Source: Cupriavidus consociatus (GTDB lineage Bacteria; Pseudomonadota; Gammaproteobacteria; Burkholderiales; Burkholderiaceae). Taken from it: 64,000 bases of DNA. Positions within the stretch are counted from its first letter, which is position 1, and every line of letters starts with the position of its first letter. Both the position numbers and the translations under genes were made by a program. The DNA is taken from assembly GCF_017814975.1 (NCBI RefSeq), contig NZ_JAGIQA010000008.1:124001-188000 (forward strand), read 5' to 3'. Below are positions 36,066-44,085 of this stretch, piece by piece. The notes under the pieces were generated by a model. That model did no database searches. It worked only from the letters and a program-made list of their open reading frames with translations, and was not told the origin of the DNA.

Positions 36066-36544
36066 CGATATCCTCCTCAGAACTTGCCCATTGGACTTCT
36101 CACTTGTCAGTCCCTGACCGTGCCACGCTTTTCAGGCATTGTCACATGGCGCTGGGAACATGACGACTCGGCAGGTGGTTGGTAATCCCGCGTTGCTGAC
36201 CACATCGTGCTGCGGCTCCTTACCTTGTGCTCCACTTCCACCACGCCCCGCCGGTACGCCCCTTCGGCCGCTTCCATTCCAGGCTGACGAGCCCTATTCC
36301 GAAAGAGATTCAAGGTGCAAGAGCTTGGGCCACAGTTTGGATTGTGGACTGCCAAATGTTTGTGCCCTCAGCAGAATGGCCAGTCATCGCGCCCTGGGAT
36401 CGCGTCTGGGGTGTTGGCCAACCTCTTTGCGGCCCAAATCTTTGCACCGTTCGGTAGCCGCCGCTTTAATAATTTCATGATCCTGAAATTTACGGTTTGG
36501 CATAGTTCATCCGCCAGCGGCGCTCACGGAGCGCTCTACAAGAA
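36066..36544. other. intergenic, no gene recognised
   Basis: Open frames of 60-110 codons on both strands show no recognisable motif or ribosome site. Low support for any coding content. Confidence 0.35.
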
Positions 36545-36628
36545 TTCCTGTTAGGGTTTATACTAACACCCGTCTCCTCCCTTTCTTCTCTAAGGGATTC
36601 GTGCCCGCCTTGCCGCGGGCGTTCTTTT
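36545..36628 (+). repeat. sRNA-like element, copy 1 (matches 56833-56918)
   Basis: The block AGGGTTTATACT, then CGTCTCCTCCCTTTC, AAGGGATTCG and a GCCCGC...GCGGGC hairpin is repeated at 56.8 kb with few changes. TATACT (36559-36564) could be a -10 box. The hairpin (36603-36620) followed by GTTCTTTT (36621-36628) reads as a terminator, leaving a ~65-nt transcript with a pyrimidine-rich CCTCCC segment that could pair with ribosome sites. No good -35 box is visible. In both places it precedes an A-cassette on its right. Confidence 0.45.
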
Positions 36629-36850
36629 GCCTGCGTTCCAAGTCCGCCGCCCTGTTCGGGCGCCTACCGTCGCCTGGCGGCCCGCGCATGGTCCACGGCG
36701 CCCGCAGAGGTCGGAAGAGACCTTTTCCCAGTGGCAGCAAAGCTCGATACTCGATACTCTTCTACGCGACGCGCGATTTCGGTTCATCACCGCGCCGACG
36801 AAGCAAGCCAAAAATGCGCGGGGCTACCGGGAACGCACAGCCCAGCAGCA

Positions 36851-37138
36851 CTACACAGGCGAAGTTGAACTTGGGGGCTGGATCGAGCGTTCGCCAAGGT
36901 CAAGACTCTCGGCAACGAGTGCGTGGCCGCTCGTCAGCATCCGCGCCGAACTGCGCCGATTCTGCAGAAGGTCGTGCATCGTCTCGCAGCGGATCAACAA
37001 CATTCTCGCCGGCTCCTCCTCAGCCTCGGCTACGTTAGCGGCGCTGCGCAGATATGCTTGCCGGGAGACGATGGCGACGATCACAATGATGGCTCCGACG
37101 CAGACGGACCGAACCAAAAATCGGACGTATCGTGCCAT
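36851..37138 (-). CDS. family A small membrane protein, copy 2 (unknown)
   Basis: A 95-residue protein with one membrane segment (~12-30, VCVGAIIVIVAIVSRQAYL), an acidic linker AEAEEEPAR and MLLIRCETMHDLLQNRRSS. It matches copy 1 at 3286-3537 over the first ~70 residues. The ATG at 37138 corresponds to the copy 1 start; there is no clear Shine-Dalgarno. Family B lies divergent at 37292 with the same intergenic motif. No known domain. A third, broken version may exist at 57.1 kb, where only the upstream motif and a few codons remain. Confidence 0.6.
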   Translation of the reverse strand: MARYVRFLVRSVCVGAIIVIVAIVSRQAYLRSAANVAEAEEEPARMLLIRCETMHDLLQNRRSSARMLTSGHALVAESLDLGERSIQPPSSTSPV

Positions 37139-37169
37139 TGAAGTCGCACCGAATAGCAGGAGTAGTTGT

Positions 37170-37182
37170 GGTGAGACTACAC
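37170..37182. promoter_or_regulatory. conserved motif GGTGAGACTACAC between A/B pair 2
   Basis: Identical to 3574-3586. The flanking AATAGCAGGAGTAGTTG is close to the sequence before the third copy at 57119-57139. The second shared block, GCAGGATTGCCACG, is at 37213-37226. Coding sequence on either side differs much more than these blocks do. Confidence 0.5.
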
Positions 37183-37291
37183 TAGGATTGCGCGGCGCGA
37201 TGCTACCCCGTTGCAGGATTGCCACGGCCCCCGATTCGCCGTCACAAGACCGGACCGCGCCTTCCATGACACCGCACTGGGCCTGATAAGC

Positions 37292-37537
37292 ATGCCTCAA
37301 AAAGCGATCGCGCCCCTGCCGAGCGGCCACTACTGGGCCACGCCGTACGCGCCCTTCCCGCTGGACGGTCCGAACGGCTATGACGAAGTGTTCCCTGGCG
37401 CCCACTGCGTCAGCGACGGCAAGTGGGTCACGTTCTATAAGAACGGGGAAGAGGTCTGGGCCTGCAATGCCCTGTATGCCGCTGCGCATTTCGATTTTGC
37501 TGCCGTGTCCAGCGGCTGCGCTTCGATAGCCGACTGA
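37292..37537 (+). CDS. family B small protein, copy 2 (unknown)
   Basis: An 81-residue soluble protein: SGHYWATPYAPFPLDG, DEVFPGAHCVSDGKWVTFYK, EVWACNALYAAAHFDF. It is equal in length to the gene at 3685 and close to it throughout, while third-base differences between the copies suggest selection on the protein. The two conserved cysteines are kept. The start matches copy 1. No known domain name. It diverges from family A copy 2 over 153 bases. Confidence 0.65.
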   Translation: MPQKAIAPLPSGHYWATPYAPFPLDGPNGYDEVFPGAHCVSDGKWVTFYKNGEEVWACNALYAAAHFDFAAVSSGCASIAD

Positions 37538-37582
37538 GGTGCTGGCGGCGCAGGGAGACACGCTGCTCTTCTCTCCGAATCA

Positions 37583-37633
37583 AACATAACACCCCGGCAA
37601 TCAGAGCAAAAAACGCTGATCGGGTGTTATGTT
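37583..37633. repeat. long inverted repeat, 12-bp arms
   Basis: AACATAACACCC (37583-37594) and GGGTGTTATGTT (37622-37633) are perfect complements, and ATCAG/CTGAT pair inside the loop. It lies between the convergent family B and PIN genes. There is no T-run, so it may be a recombination or RNA-processing structure rather than a terminator. Confidence 0.45.
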
Positions 37634-37746
37634 GAATGGGCGGTGACCGGACTTTCCGGCGTAAAAACCGTAAGCTCGCTGCAGCTGCCACAAGGTCTGG
37701 AGGCCCAGTATCTGTCGCGGCGGAATGCCAAGATGAGGCTGGGGAT

Positions 37747-38325
37747 TTAGATTGCCAGACTGTACTGCGTTAGGATCAACACCGTTTGCGTCAGGCCCTG
37801 CGCCGAAAGGGTGGTCAAATACTCCGAAGGAGACTTTGGTGGATTCTTCAGAGATGCACGGTGTTCCGCCACTGCCGCCAGGACCTTCCCTGCATTCAGA
37901 TCAAAGAGATCCACGACGAAATCGTCCGGATGGATCGCCTCGACGTTGAACTCCTTGAGCGCGGCTTGCGGGAAGTCCTTCATATTGAACGTGATGATTC
38001 CCTCCGAGCCGCTATGAATTGCGGCCGCAACCACATGTCGATCGTCAGGGTCAGGCAATTTAATGGACTCAATAAGGTGCTCATAGCCGAAAACTAGCGA
38101 ATCACGAACACTTCGGTTCATCAGTTCGCGAGTGCCTGCAAGGCGATCCGCGGAAAGCTCCGGCCGCCGCGCGAGGAGGTTGCGAATCCACTCGTCATGA
38201 ATTTGATTCGTCCACTTTGCACGGTACAGATCCGTCAGCGCGAGCCGCATCAGCAGATCGCGCAGCGGAGCAGGATAGAGAACGCAGGCATCGTAGACTA
38301 CAGCGAAGTTGGAAGTCATGCTCAA
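37747..38325 (-). CDS. PIN-domain toxin
   Basis: A 192-residue PIN-domain protein (single-strand RNA nuclease family). Asp12 in VVYDACVLYPAP, Glu45 in HDEWIRN and Asp92/Asp95 in PDPDDRHVVA are the expected metal-binding acids. Its ATG overlaps the stop of the HTH gene (38322-38325), so the two are coupled. The longer form with an LRDLLMRLAL helix after the first Asp is common in PIN/HTH pairs of proteobacteria. Probably a VapC-like toxin; the RNA target is unknown. Confidence 0.8.
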   Translation of the reverse strand: MSMTSNFAVVYDACVLYPAPLRDLLMRLALTDLYRAKWTNQIHDEWIRNLLARRPELSADRLAGTRELMNRSVRDSLVFGYEHLIESIKLPDPDDRHVVAAAIHSGSEGIITFNMKDFPQAALKEFNVEAIHPDDFVVDLFDLNAGKVLAAVAEHRASLKNPPKSPSEYLTTLSAQGLTQTVLILTQYSLAI

Positions 38326-38783
38326 TAGCCCATGTCCAACTCTTGGGCCTGTGCTGCAAGTTCGTCAAGTGCCTTGCGTCGCTCGCCATCAATGCGCTGC
38401 TTGTAGCTGACAACATCCTGGTAGAGAACGCGCCGATGCGTGTTGACCTTACGGAACGGGATCTCGCCCTTCTCCAGAAGCTGAACCAAGTATGGTCGAG
38501 AGACGTTAAGCAGGTCCGCCGCCTCTTGCGTCGTCAGTTCGGCGTGAATGGGAATGATGGAGACGGCGTTCCCTTGGCCGATTTCGGCGAGAACCTCGAC
38601 GAGAAGCCTCAGAGCAGAGGTGGGCAATGTGACACTATGCAACTCGCCCTTGTCAGTCTTGAAATCGAATTGCTGCGTATCGGATCGGCAGTCCAAGGCC
38701 ACCGCCAGGCTGCGGCTCGATTCCCGAGCGATAGCGCTTTCGTCTGCCGAAGGCAGCGTCGTGTTGGTGATGGTTGCGTGCAT
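38322..38783 (-). CDS. excisionase-type HTH antitoxin
   Basis: A 153-residue protein with a MerR/excisionase-like DNA-binding domain near the C-terminus (residues ~82-130: LTTQEAADLLNVSRPYLVQL, then GEIPFRKVNTHRRVLYQDV). The N-terminal part, with TLPTSALRLLVEVLAEIGQG, probably holds the toxin-binding surface. It comes first in the operon, overlaps the PIN toxin gene by four bases, and a perfect inverted repeat is 35 bases upstream, consistent with autoregulation. Confidence 0.78.
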   Translation of the reverse strand: MHATITNTTLPSADESAIARESSRSLAVALDCRSDTQQFDFKTDKGELHSVTLPTSALRLLVEVLAEIGQGNAVSIIPIHAELTTQEAADLLNVSRPYLVQLLEKGEIPFRKVNTHRRVLYQDVVSYKQRIDGERRKALDELAAQAQELDMGY

Positions 38784-38817
38784 GGAAATCCCCGGCTCGT
38801 ACGTGTCAGCGCATAGT

Positions 38818-38836
38818 AATTCGAAATAATCGAATT
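38818..38836. promoter_or_regulatory. inverted repeat upstream of the HTH/PIN operon
   Basis: AATTCGA-AATAA-TCGAATT, 7-bp perfect arms, 35 bases upstream of the HTH start codon. Likely operator of the toxin-antitoxin operon. Confidence 0.5.
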
Positions 38837-39371
38837 CGCAATATCCGAAACGAATGAGCCCTGCGAAGAGGCTCCGTCGTCACGTGCGTGGGAGCGATTG
38901 TGGTTTTTATGCACAACGTACGGACGGCGTACACAGCAGAGGAATGGGCGCAGGCGCATGGGCGCCAACCCGTGGGCGGCTAGGCTCGGAGCGCGAGGCG
39001 GTGTATTCACGCATGACAAGCGCAACGTTATCGGACCATATTGCCCCATCGCCGAAACGCCGGCCTCACGCCCTCCCCCGCCTGCATCCACCGGGGGGAT
39101 GACGTGAAATTGCAATGGCAGTAGCCGGCCAGCAGCGGTCATCTGGCTCTACAAAATCGAAAGGCAGAAATGGGGGCGGCAAAAGAGCCATCCATCTGAA
39201 GGCGCTGTAGCACCTACCGTGAACCAAAGCTGCTCATCACAGATAACATCATATGCAGTGATCAAGCTGATGCCGCGCACGGCCCTCGAGGGCATTGCAG
39301 GAGGCTTACCGGAGCTAGTCCGGCACTGGGAAGCGGCGTGGCGCTACCGCGGCCGCGCGCCTGCGAATGGG
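38837..39371. other. intergenic, no gene recognised
   Basis: Overlapping open frames on both strands without motif support. The region lies between the PIN/HTH pair and the IclR gene. Confidence 0.35.
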
Positions 39372-40217
39372 TCAGGCGCCCGCCAGAGCCTCTTCGGCGA
39401 TCTTCCAGGCATGCTCCTGCATGGCGTCCAGGTACCGCCTGATGCTTGTTTCCGTCATCCTGCTTGCCAGCGCTCCTAGCCCGATTGCGCCAATCGTTTC
39501 TTGAGAGCTGGTAACGATCGGCACGCTGATGCCGCGGTAGTGGGTGTTCAGGAAGTTCACCTCGAGCCGTCCATAGCCATGGCGCCTGCAATGCATGACG
39601 CGCTCGCGCACCGCCGACACCGTATCGCCAAACGCGGCGATACGGCGCGCATTCTGCCTCAACAGGGCATCCAGGCCCGCAGCCGGCATTGTCTGCACCA
39701 GGGGAATGCCGCCAACGCTCACTCCGAGCGGCCGCCGGTTGCCAACTTCGACGTAAAGGATCTTTGCGGGATTTTTCCCGGAGCGCCGGTCAATACAGAC
39801 GGAGTCGAGTGCATTACGCGTCGTGAGAAATACAGTCTCGCCGAATCTTGCGCATAGCTTCTCCAGATGCGGTGAAGCCATTGCACGAATCGGGAACCGG
39901 TTGCGTCGCGACAGCGCCAGCAGGAAAACCTCCTGGCCAATGTAGTAGCGGCTCTCGCCCGGCGGCTTTTCCACAAGTCCCTGGCCGACGAGTGTGCCCA
40001 GCAGCCTGTGCACCGTAGCGGGCGGCAAGCCGAGCTCCGCGGCGATGTCTCCGAGCCGCCGCCCCTGGTCCTGGCCTATGGCAACCGCACCCAGGATTTG
40101 GGCTACGCGTTCCGCGCTGCGAACCGTATCTTCCCGCGCCGAAGGCAGTGTTCCTTGCGGCCCGTCGGGGCGGGTCCCGCCAACTGCAGTCCCCACCACT
40201 TTGCGTCCCTTTGCCAT
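39372..40217 (-). CDS. IclR-family regulator
   Basis: A 281-residue IclR protein: N-terminal winged HTH (RSAERVAQILGAVAI, DIAAELGLPPATVHRLLGTL) and C-terminal ligand domain with LCARFGETVFLTTRNALDSV and GISVPIVTSSQETIGAIGLG. AAGGGA seven bases before ATG 40217 sets the start. It diverges from the MFS/thioesterase/beta-keto acid cleavage genes, and a perfect palindrome is in the gap; most likely their regulator. Confidence 0.85.
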   Translation of the reverse strand: MAKGRKVVGTAVGGTRPDGPQGTLPSAREDTVRSAERVAQILGAVAIGQDQGRRLGDIAAELGLPPATVHRLLGTLVGQGLVEKPPGESRYYIGQEVFLLALSRRNRFPIRAMASPHLEKLCARFGETVFLTTRNALDSVCIDRRSGKNPAKILYVEVGNRRPLGVSVGGIPLVQTMPAAGLDALLRQNARRIAAFGDTVSAVRERVMHCRRHGYGRLEVNFLNTHYRGISVPIVTSSQETIGAIGLGALASRMTETSIRRYLDAMQEHAWKIAEEALAGA

Positions 40218-40337
40218 GGGCGTTCCCTTCTGTCTCATGGTGATCCCACGCTCCCATTGCGCCGCCGCTATTGTCCTGGCCGTAGCCAAAGCCGTGCGCA
40301 CCTCTCGGGCCAGTCATCGGATCCAAGTGCGAAAATT

Positions 40338-40352
40338 TTCCGCCAGGCGGAA
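40338..40352. promoter_or_regulatory. perfect palindrome TTCCGCC-A-GGCGGAA
   Basis: Seven-base arms around one central base, between iclR and the divergent operon. Length and single-base centre fit IclR-family operators well. Confidence 0.6.
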
Positions 40353-40499
40353 TTCTGCGTCAACAGCGGATTGTGGGGCGGGGAGCGTCGTTCCTACACT
40401 GACGCCGCTGTTACCCGAATTCGAAAGCCGGCAGGGGCCCACTGCCGGCGTATCCGCCGCAGGCTCCGCTGAGCCGATGCGGCCTCTGGAGGAGACCCC

Positions 40500-41825
40500 A
40501 TGCAACTGTCAACGCTCGCCGCGGGCGAAGCAACGTCGACAACCGTCGACAGAGTATTCCGGAAAATAGCCTGGCGTTTGATGCCGATCCTATTCCTCGG
40601 CTACTTGTTCGCGTTCCTGGACCGGATCAACGTTGGGTATGCGCAGTTGCAGATGAAGGACACGCTCGGGTTCTCCGACGCAGTCTACGGTCTTGGGGCC
40701 GGCATCTTCTTCCTCAGCTAAATGCTGTGCGAAGTGCCAAGCAACATGCTGTTCGAGCGTATGGGCGCGCGGCGGACTTTCCTGCGCATCATGCTGCTAT
40801 GGGGACTGGCCTCTGCCGCCACCATGTTCGTGCAGACACCGCTGCAGTTTTACATCGTTCGCTTTCTGCTTGGTGTCTTTGAAGCCGGCTTCTTTCCCGG
40901 CGTGATCCTGTATCTCAGCTACTGGTTCCCGCCGGAATGGCGCGGGCGCGCGACCAGTGCGTTCCTGTTTGCCTTGCCTATCGCGGGCGTCGTGGGTGGA
41001 CCGGTTTCCGGAGCCATCATTCGCCTGATGGACGGCACAGGCGGTCTGGCGGGCTGGCAATGGTGCTTCCTGCTCGAAGGCCTCCCGACGACGCTCATCG
41101 GCCTGCTTTGCCACCGGTTCCTGTGTGACAAGCCCGGGCTCGCGTCGTGGCTGAGCGCCGACGAAAAGCGGATTGTCGAGGCGGCCTTGCCTGCGCATGA
41201 GCCGAGCAGCCGCCACGGCTGGCAGGAGGTGCGGGAGGTGATGACCGAGCGCCGCGTGTACGCGCTCGGCCTGATCTACTTTGCACTCACAAGCGGCTCC
41301 TACGCGTTCGCGTTCTGGCTTCCCTCCATTATCAAGGGGCTGGGGGTGAGCGACCCGCTGCAGATCGGCTGGTATTCATTGCCGCCCTACGTCATGGGTG
41401 CTGTCGGTATGTGCATCGTCTCCTGGCATTCCGATATTCGCGGAGAGCGGCGCTGGCATGTCGCACTGATGTGCCTGCTTGCGTCTATCGCGCTGGCGAC
41501 CAGCACCCTGGCCGGTCGATCGCTCGGTACCTCGTTGCTGTTGCTGAGCATTGCCAACTTTGGACTGATGGGGGCGGGGGCGGTGTTCTGGAGCGTTGCA
41601 CCGACTGCGCTGCGGGCGCGCAATGCGGCAGTGGGTATCGCACTGGTGAGCAGTCTTGGCATTCTCGGCGGATTCTTCAGCCCTACGCTCATCGGCGTTG
41701 CGCGATCCGTGACCGGGAGCACCTCAGGCGGTCTCCTGCTGATCAGCCTGATGCTACTGGCCGCGGGCGCCGTCACGGTTCGCACCCTGAGTCGCGGGAT
41801 TCCAGCGCTGGCCGGTGCAAAGTAA
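40500..41825 (+). pseudogene. ACS-family MFS transporter with internal stop
   Basis: A 441-codon anion:cation symporter-type MFS gene (FLDRINVGYAQLQMK, RGRATSAFLFALPIAGVVGG, FALTSGSYAFAFWLPSIIKG). Codon 74 is TAA (40719-40721) in the second membrane helix, where relatives have Tyr or Phe (IFFLS-*-MLCEVPSNM). The reading frame is unbroken on both sides, and the next codon is ATG, so reinitiation could give a protein lacking one and a half helices. GGAGGAG precedes ATG 40500. Without readthrough, the transporter is probably non-functional. Confidence 0.8.
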
Positions 41826-41839
41826 CAAGGTGAGAACCC

Positions 41840-42328
41840 ATGCAAGAAAAGTACCCGTTTTCCATCCGCGAAACCATACGCTTCCATCATTGTGACCCTG
41901 CCGGCATCGTCTTCTATCCCCAATACCTGGTGATACTGCATGCGTTCATCGAGCGATGGTTCGATGACGGCTTGGACGAACCCTACGCAAGACTCATATC
42001 CGCAAAACGGCTGGGCATTCCCGTGGTCCGGCTTGACTGTGAATTCTTCTCGCCCAGCCAGCTCGGCGACGAAGTCACGCTCACGCTGTCGGTTGATCGG
42101 CTTGGCCACAGTTCCATCGATCTGCACCTTGAGGTACGCGGCACGGACGGCGATGGTGCCGAACACACACGCGTGCGCGTGCGGCAAACCGTGGTCCTGA
42201 TGTCGCTGGAAACGCGCCGGGCCGTTCCCTTGCCGCCGTCGCTGCGCGCACGGATGGCGAGTCAATTGATAGAGCGAACAACGGAGAACGCCTTCCGCTT
42301 CACGAATGGCCTGTCGAGTCAGGCATGA
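41840..42328 (+). CDS. 4-hydroxybenzoyl-CoA thioesterase-like hotdog protein
   Basis: A 162-residue thioesterase: FHHCDPAGIVFYPQYL carries the catalytic Asp of the 4HBT group, with LDCEFFSPSQLGDEVTLTLS as the central hotdog strand. It should hydrolyse an acyl- or aroyl-CoA. AAGGTG precedes the ATG; only 14 bases separate it from the transporter gene, so it is in the IclR-controlled operon. Confidence 0.8.
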   Translation: MQEKYPFSIRETIRFHHCDPAGIVFYPQYLVILHAFIERWFDDGLDEPYARLISAKRLGIPVVRLDCEFFSPSQLGDEVTLTLSVDRLGHSSIDLHLEVRGTDGDGAEHTRVRVRQTVVLMSLETRRAVPLPPSLRARMASQLIERTTENAFRFTNGLSSQA

Positions 42329-42376
42329 GCGAACGACACAACTGCATCGTGGCTGTACAACCCTGAGGAACAGAAA

Positions 42377-43300
42377 ATGGAAAGCAAGAAGGTAATCGTG
42401 CTCGTCGCCCCGACCGGCGGCATGGCATTCAAGTCGCACAGTCCCCACCTGCCCACGCAGCCGGCGGAGATTGCGCGGGATGTTTATGACTGCTACAACG
42501 CGGGGGCCAGTGTTGCGGCAATCCACGCACGCTTGCCGAACGACCTGGCAACATGCAATGCGGACATCTACCGCGACATCAATTCCCGTATCCGGGACAA
42601 GTGCGACATTGTCATCAACAACTCGACTGGCGGCGGCATCCATGGTGACATGGTGAAGCCGTTCGAGGACGGGCTGCTCGACACTGTCTGGACTGAGCGC
42701 CTGAAGGGCATGGATGCGGGAGCTGAGATGTGCACGCTTGACGCCTGTACGATGAACGCCACGTTCAACGGCACGGAAGTCCTGCTCAATACACCGCCTT
42801 CGCGCTGCCGCGAACTTGCCCAGGGCATGAAGGAGCGTGGTATCAAGCCGGAATGGGAAGTCTTCAACCCGGCGCATATCCTGCAGGACGTCGCCAGTCT
42901 GATCGAGCAGGGGTTTGACGAGCCCCCTTACATCATCAATATGGTACTCAACGCGCATCGCGGATTTCAGAACGCAATGCCCTATACCCCGCGGGTGCTC
43001 CAATCCATGGTCGACCTGCTGCCGCACGACAGCGTGTTCTGCGTAAGCGGAATTGGCCCGGCACAGCTCCCTGCAGGGATTAATGCGCTGCTGCTTGGGG
43101 GCGCGATCATCCGTGTCGGCCTAGAAGACAATCTGTATTACCGGCAGGGCGAACTGGCGACCAACGTCGCGCTGGTCGAACGGACCGTGCGGCTGCTGCG
43201 TGAAATGGGCTACGACATTGCCTCCCCTGCGGAAGCGCGCCAGATGCTTGGATTGCCGCGGAAGGACGTGAGGACTCGGCCGGATTTTGCCCTGCTGTGA
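42377..43300 (+). CDS. beta-keto acid cleavage enzyme (BKACE), atypical metal site
   Basis: A 307-residue BKACE/Kce-family protein; members cleave beta-keto acids with acetyl-CoA into acetoacetate and an acyl-CoA, using Zn bound by a His-x-His pair and a Glu. VLVAPTGGMA, NNSTGGGIHG and VGLEDNLYY are in place. The HxH position reads VAAIHARLP: His50 is kept, but the first His is Ala48, compared by memory with family sequences. That could weaken or shift metal binding. Third gene of the IclR operon; it acts beside the thioesterase on CoA esters. Confidence 0.75.
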   Translation: MESKKVIVLVAPTGGMAFKSHSPHLPTQPAEIARDVYDCYNAGASVAAIHARLPNDLATCNADIYRDINSRIRDKCDIVINNSTGGGIHGDMVKPFEDGLLDTVWTERLKGMDAGAEMCTLDACTMNATFNGTEVLLNTPPSRCRELAQGMKERGIKPEWEVFNPAHILQDVASLIEQGFDEPPYIINMVLNAHRGFQNAMPYTPRVLQSMVDLLPHDSVFCVSGIGPAQLPAGINALLLGGAIIRVGLEDNLYYRQGELATNVALVERTVRLLREMGYDIASPAEARQMLGLPRKDVRTRPDFALL

Positions 43301-43810
43301 CTGGACATCCGCTTGGCATGCCTTGGCAACGCATGCCTACTGACGTTCGCCCGCGCGCGCGGGGGCCTTCAATATCGGCAATGCACTAGACATTGGTCTA
43401 TTTTATGTTGCGAAACGCAATGACCGCTCCTCCGGCCATTACCGCCGCTCGGCCTCGCCGCGCCAGACGGCAGAAGTGGGGCGCGAAGAGACGACGGACA
43501 GAGGGCGGAGATCCATGACTTGCCGCACCGCCGTGCCCCTCCGATGACCAAGACTTTTCGCCGCCGACCAGATCGGTGATACCACAGACCTTCCGGCGAG
43601 ACATACCCGGCATAATGTCTAGACTTTTACGTCACACCCTTGGACGGGGCTTCAAGGTTTTATAGCTTGGGCCGCTGTGGGGACTGTTTTCGCCAGCATA
43701 GAGTAGGCGGGCGGGGTCATTGAGGCACGCCAGGAGGAGCTGTCATTTGCCGTGGTGATCGAGTATTTCCGAGTATTCGCTGCTGCCATCGATGCCAAGC
43801 CTTCAAATGA
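43301..43810. other. intergenic, no gene recognised
   Basis: TAGAC/GTCTA around ATTG is a short inverted repeat at about 43388. The remaining sequence has no supported gene; it leads up to the terminator-like end of the tmRNA gene, which reads leftwards. Confidence 0.35.
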
Positions 43811-44085
43811 ACAAGGGCCCCCGAAGGAGCCCTTGTCAGTAACTTTTCTGTTTCGAGGTCAGTTACAACCCAAGGCGGCTGTTAGGCGGCCAATGCGAAC
43901 TTTTCGTCGTTAGCATTTACTTCGATTTAGTTTTAACGTCTTCTCTGACGGGTTGCCTCACGACCCTATCTCCCCCTGTCGAAACCAGGTCAGGCCCATC
44001 AGAAGCGCACTACCCGTGCAATGTGCTTCTGGTGGACCTGGGCGGAATCGAACCGTCGTACTACTCGACGCGCTCTACAAGCGAA
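43811..44085 (-). ncRNA. ssrA: permuted two-piece tmRNA (ssrA)
   Basis: On the minus strand the acceptor piece comes first: a T-arm, GGTTCGATTCC, then CAGGTCC and an encoded ACCA ending at 44030. A 32-base spacer with hairpin GAAGC...GCTTC follows, then the coding piece starting GGGCCTGACCTGGTTTCGAC at 43997. GGGCCTG pairs with CAGGTCC, so the halves re-form the acceptor stem. The coding piece holds a tag reading frame and ends in ACAAGGGC/GCCCTTGT (43811-43836). This layout is the known betaproteobacterial form. The left end of the acceptor piece is not defined; it touches the stop region of the PhoPQ-related gene. The T-stem has one A/C mismatch. Confidence 0.85.
43882..43914 (-). other. 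tmRNA tag reading frame ANDEKFALAA
   Basis: GCT AAC GAC GAA AAG, then TTC GCA TTG GCC GCC and TAA. The peptide ANDEKFALAA resembles E. coli ANDENYALAA and ends in Ala-Ala, as needed for ClpXP/ClpAP recognition. It lies ~85 bases into the coding piece. Confidence 0.9.

Noticed and set aside
37583..37633. Integron attC site
   Set aside because: The arms do not fit the GTTRRRY/RYYYAAC core consensus, and no integrase is near.
41387..43027. 546-codon minus-strand frame
   Set aside because: Antisense across three recognisable plus-strand genes and with no domain of its own.
43811..43836. Hairpin first read as the terminator of the BKACE operon
   Set aside because: It lies over 500 bases past that gene and belongs to the end of the minus-strand tmRNA coding piece.
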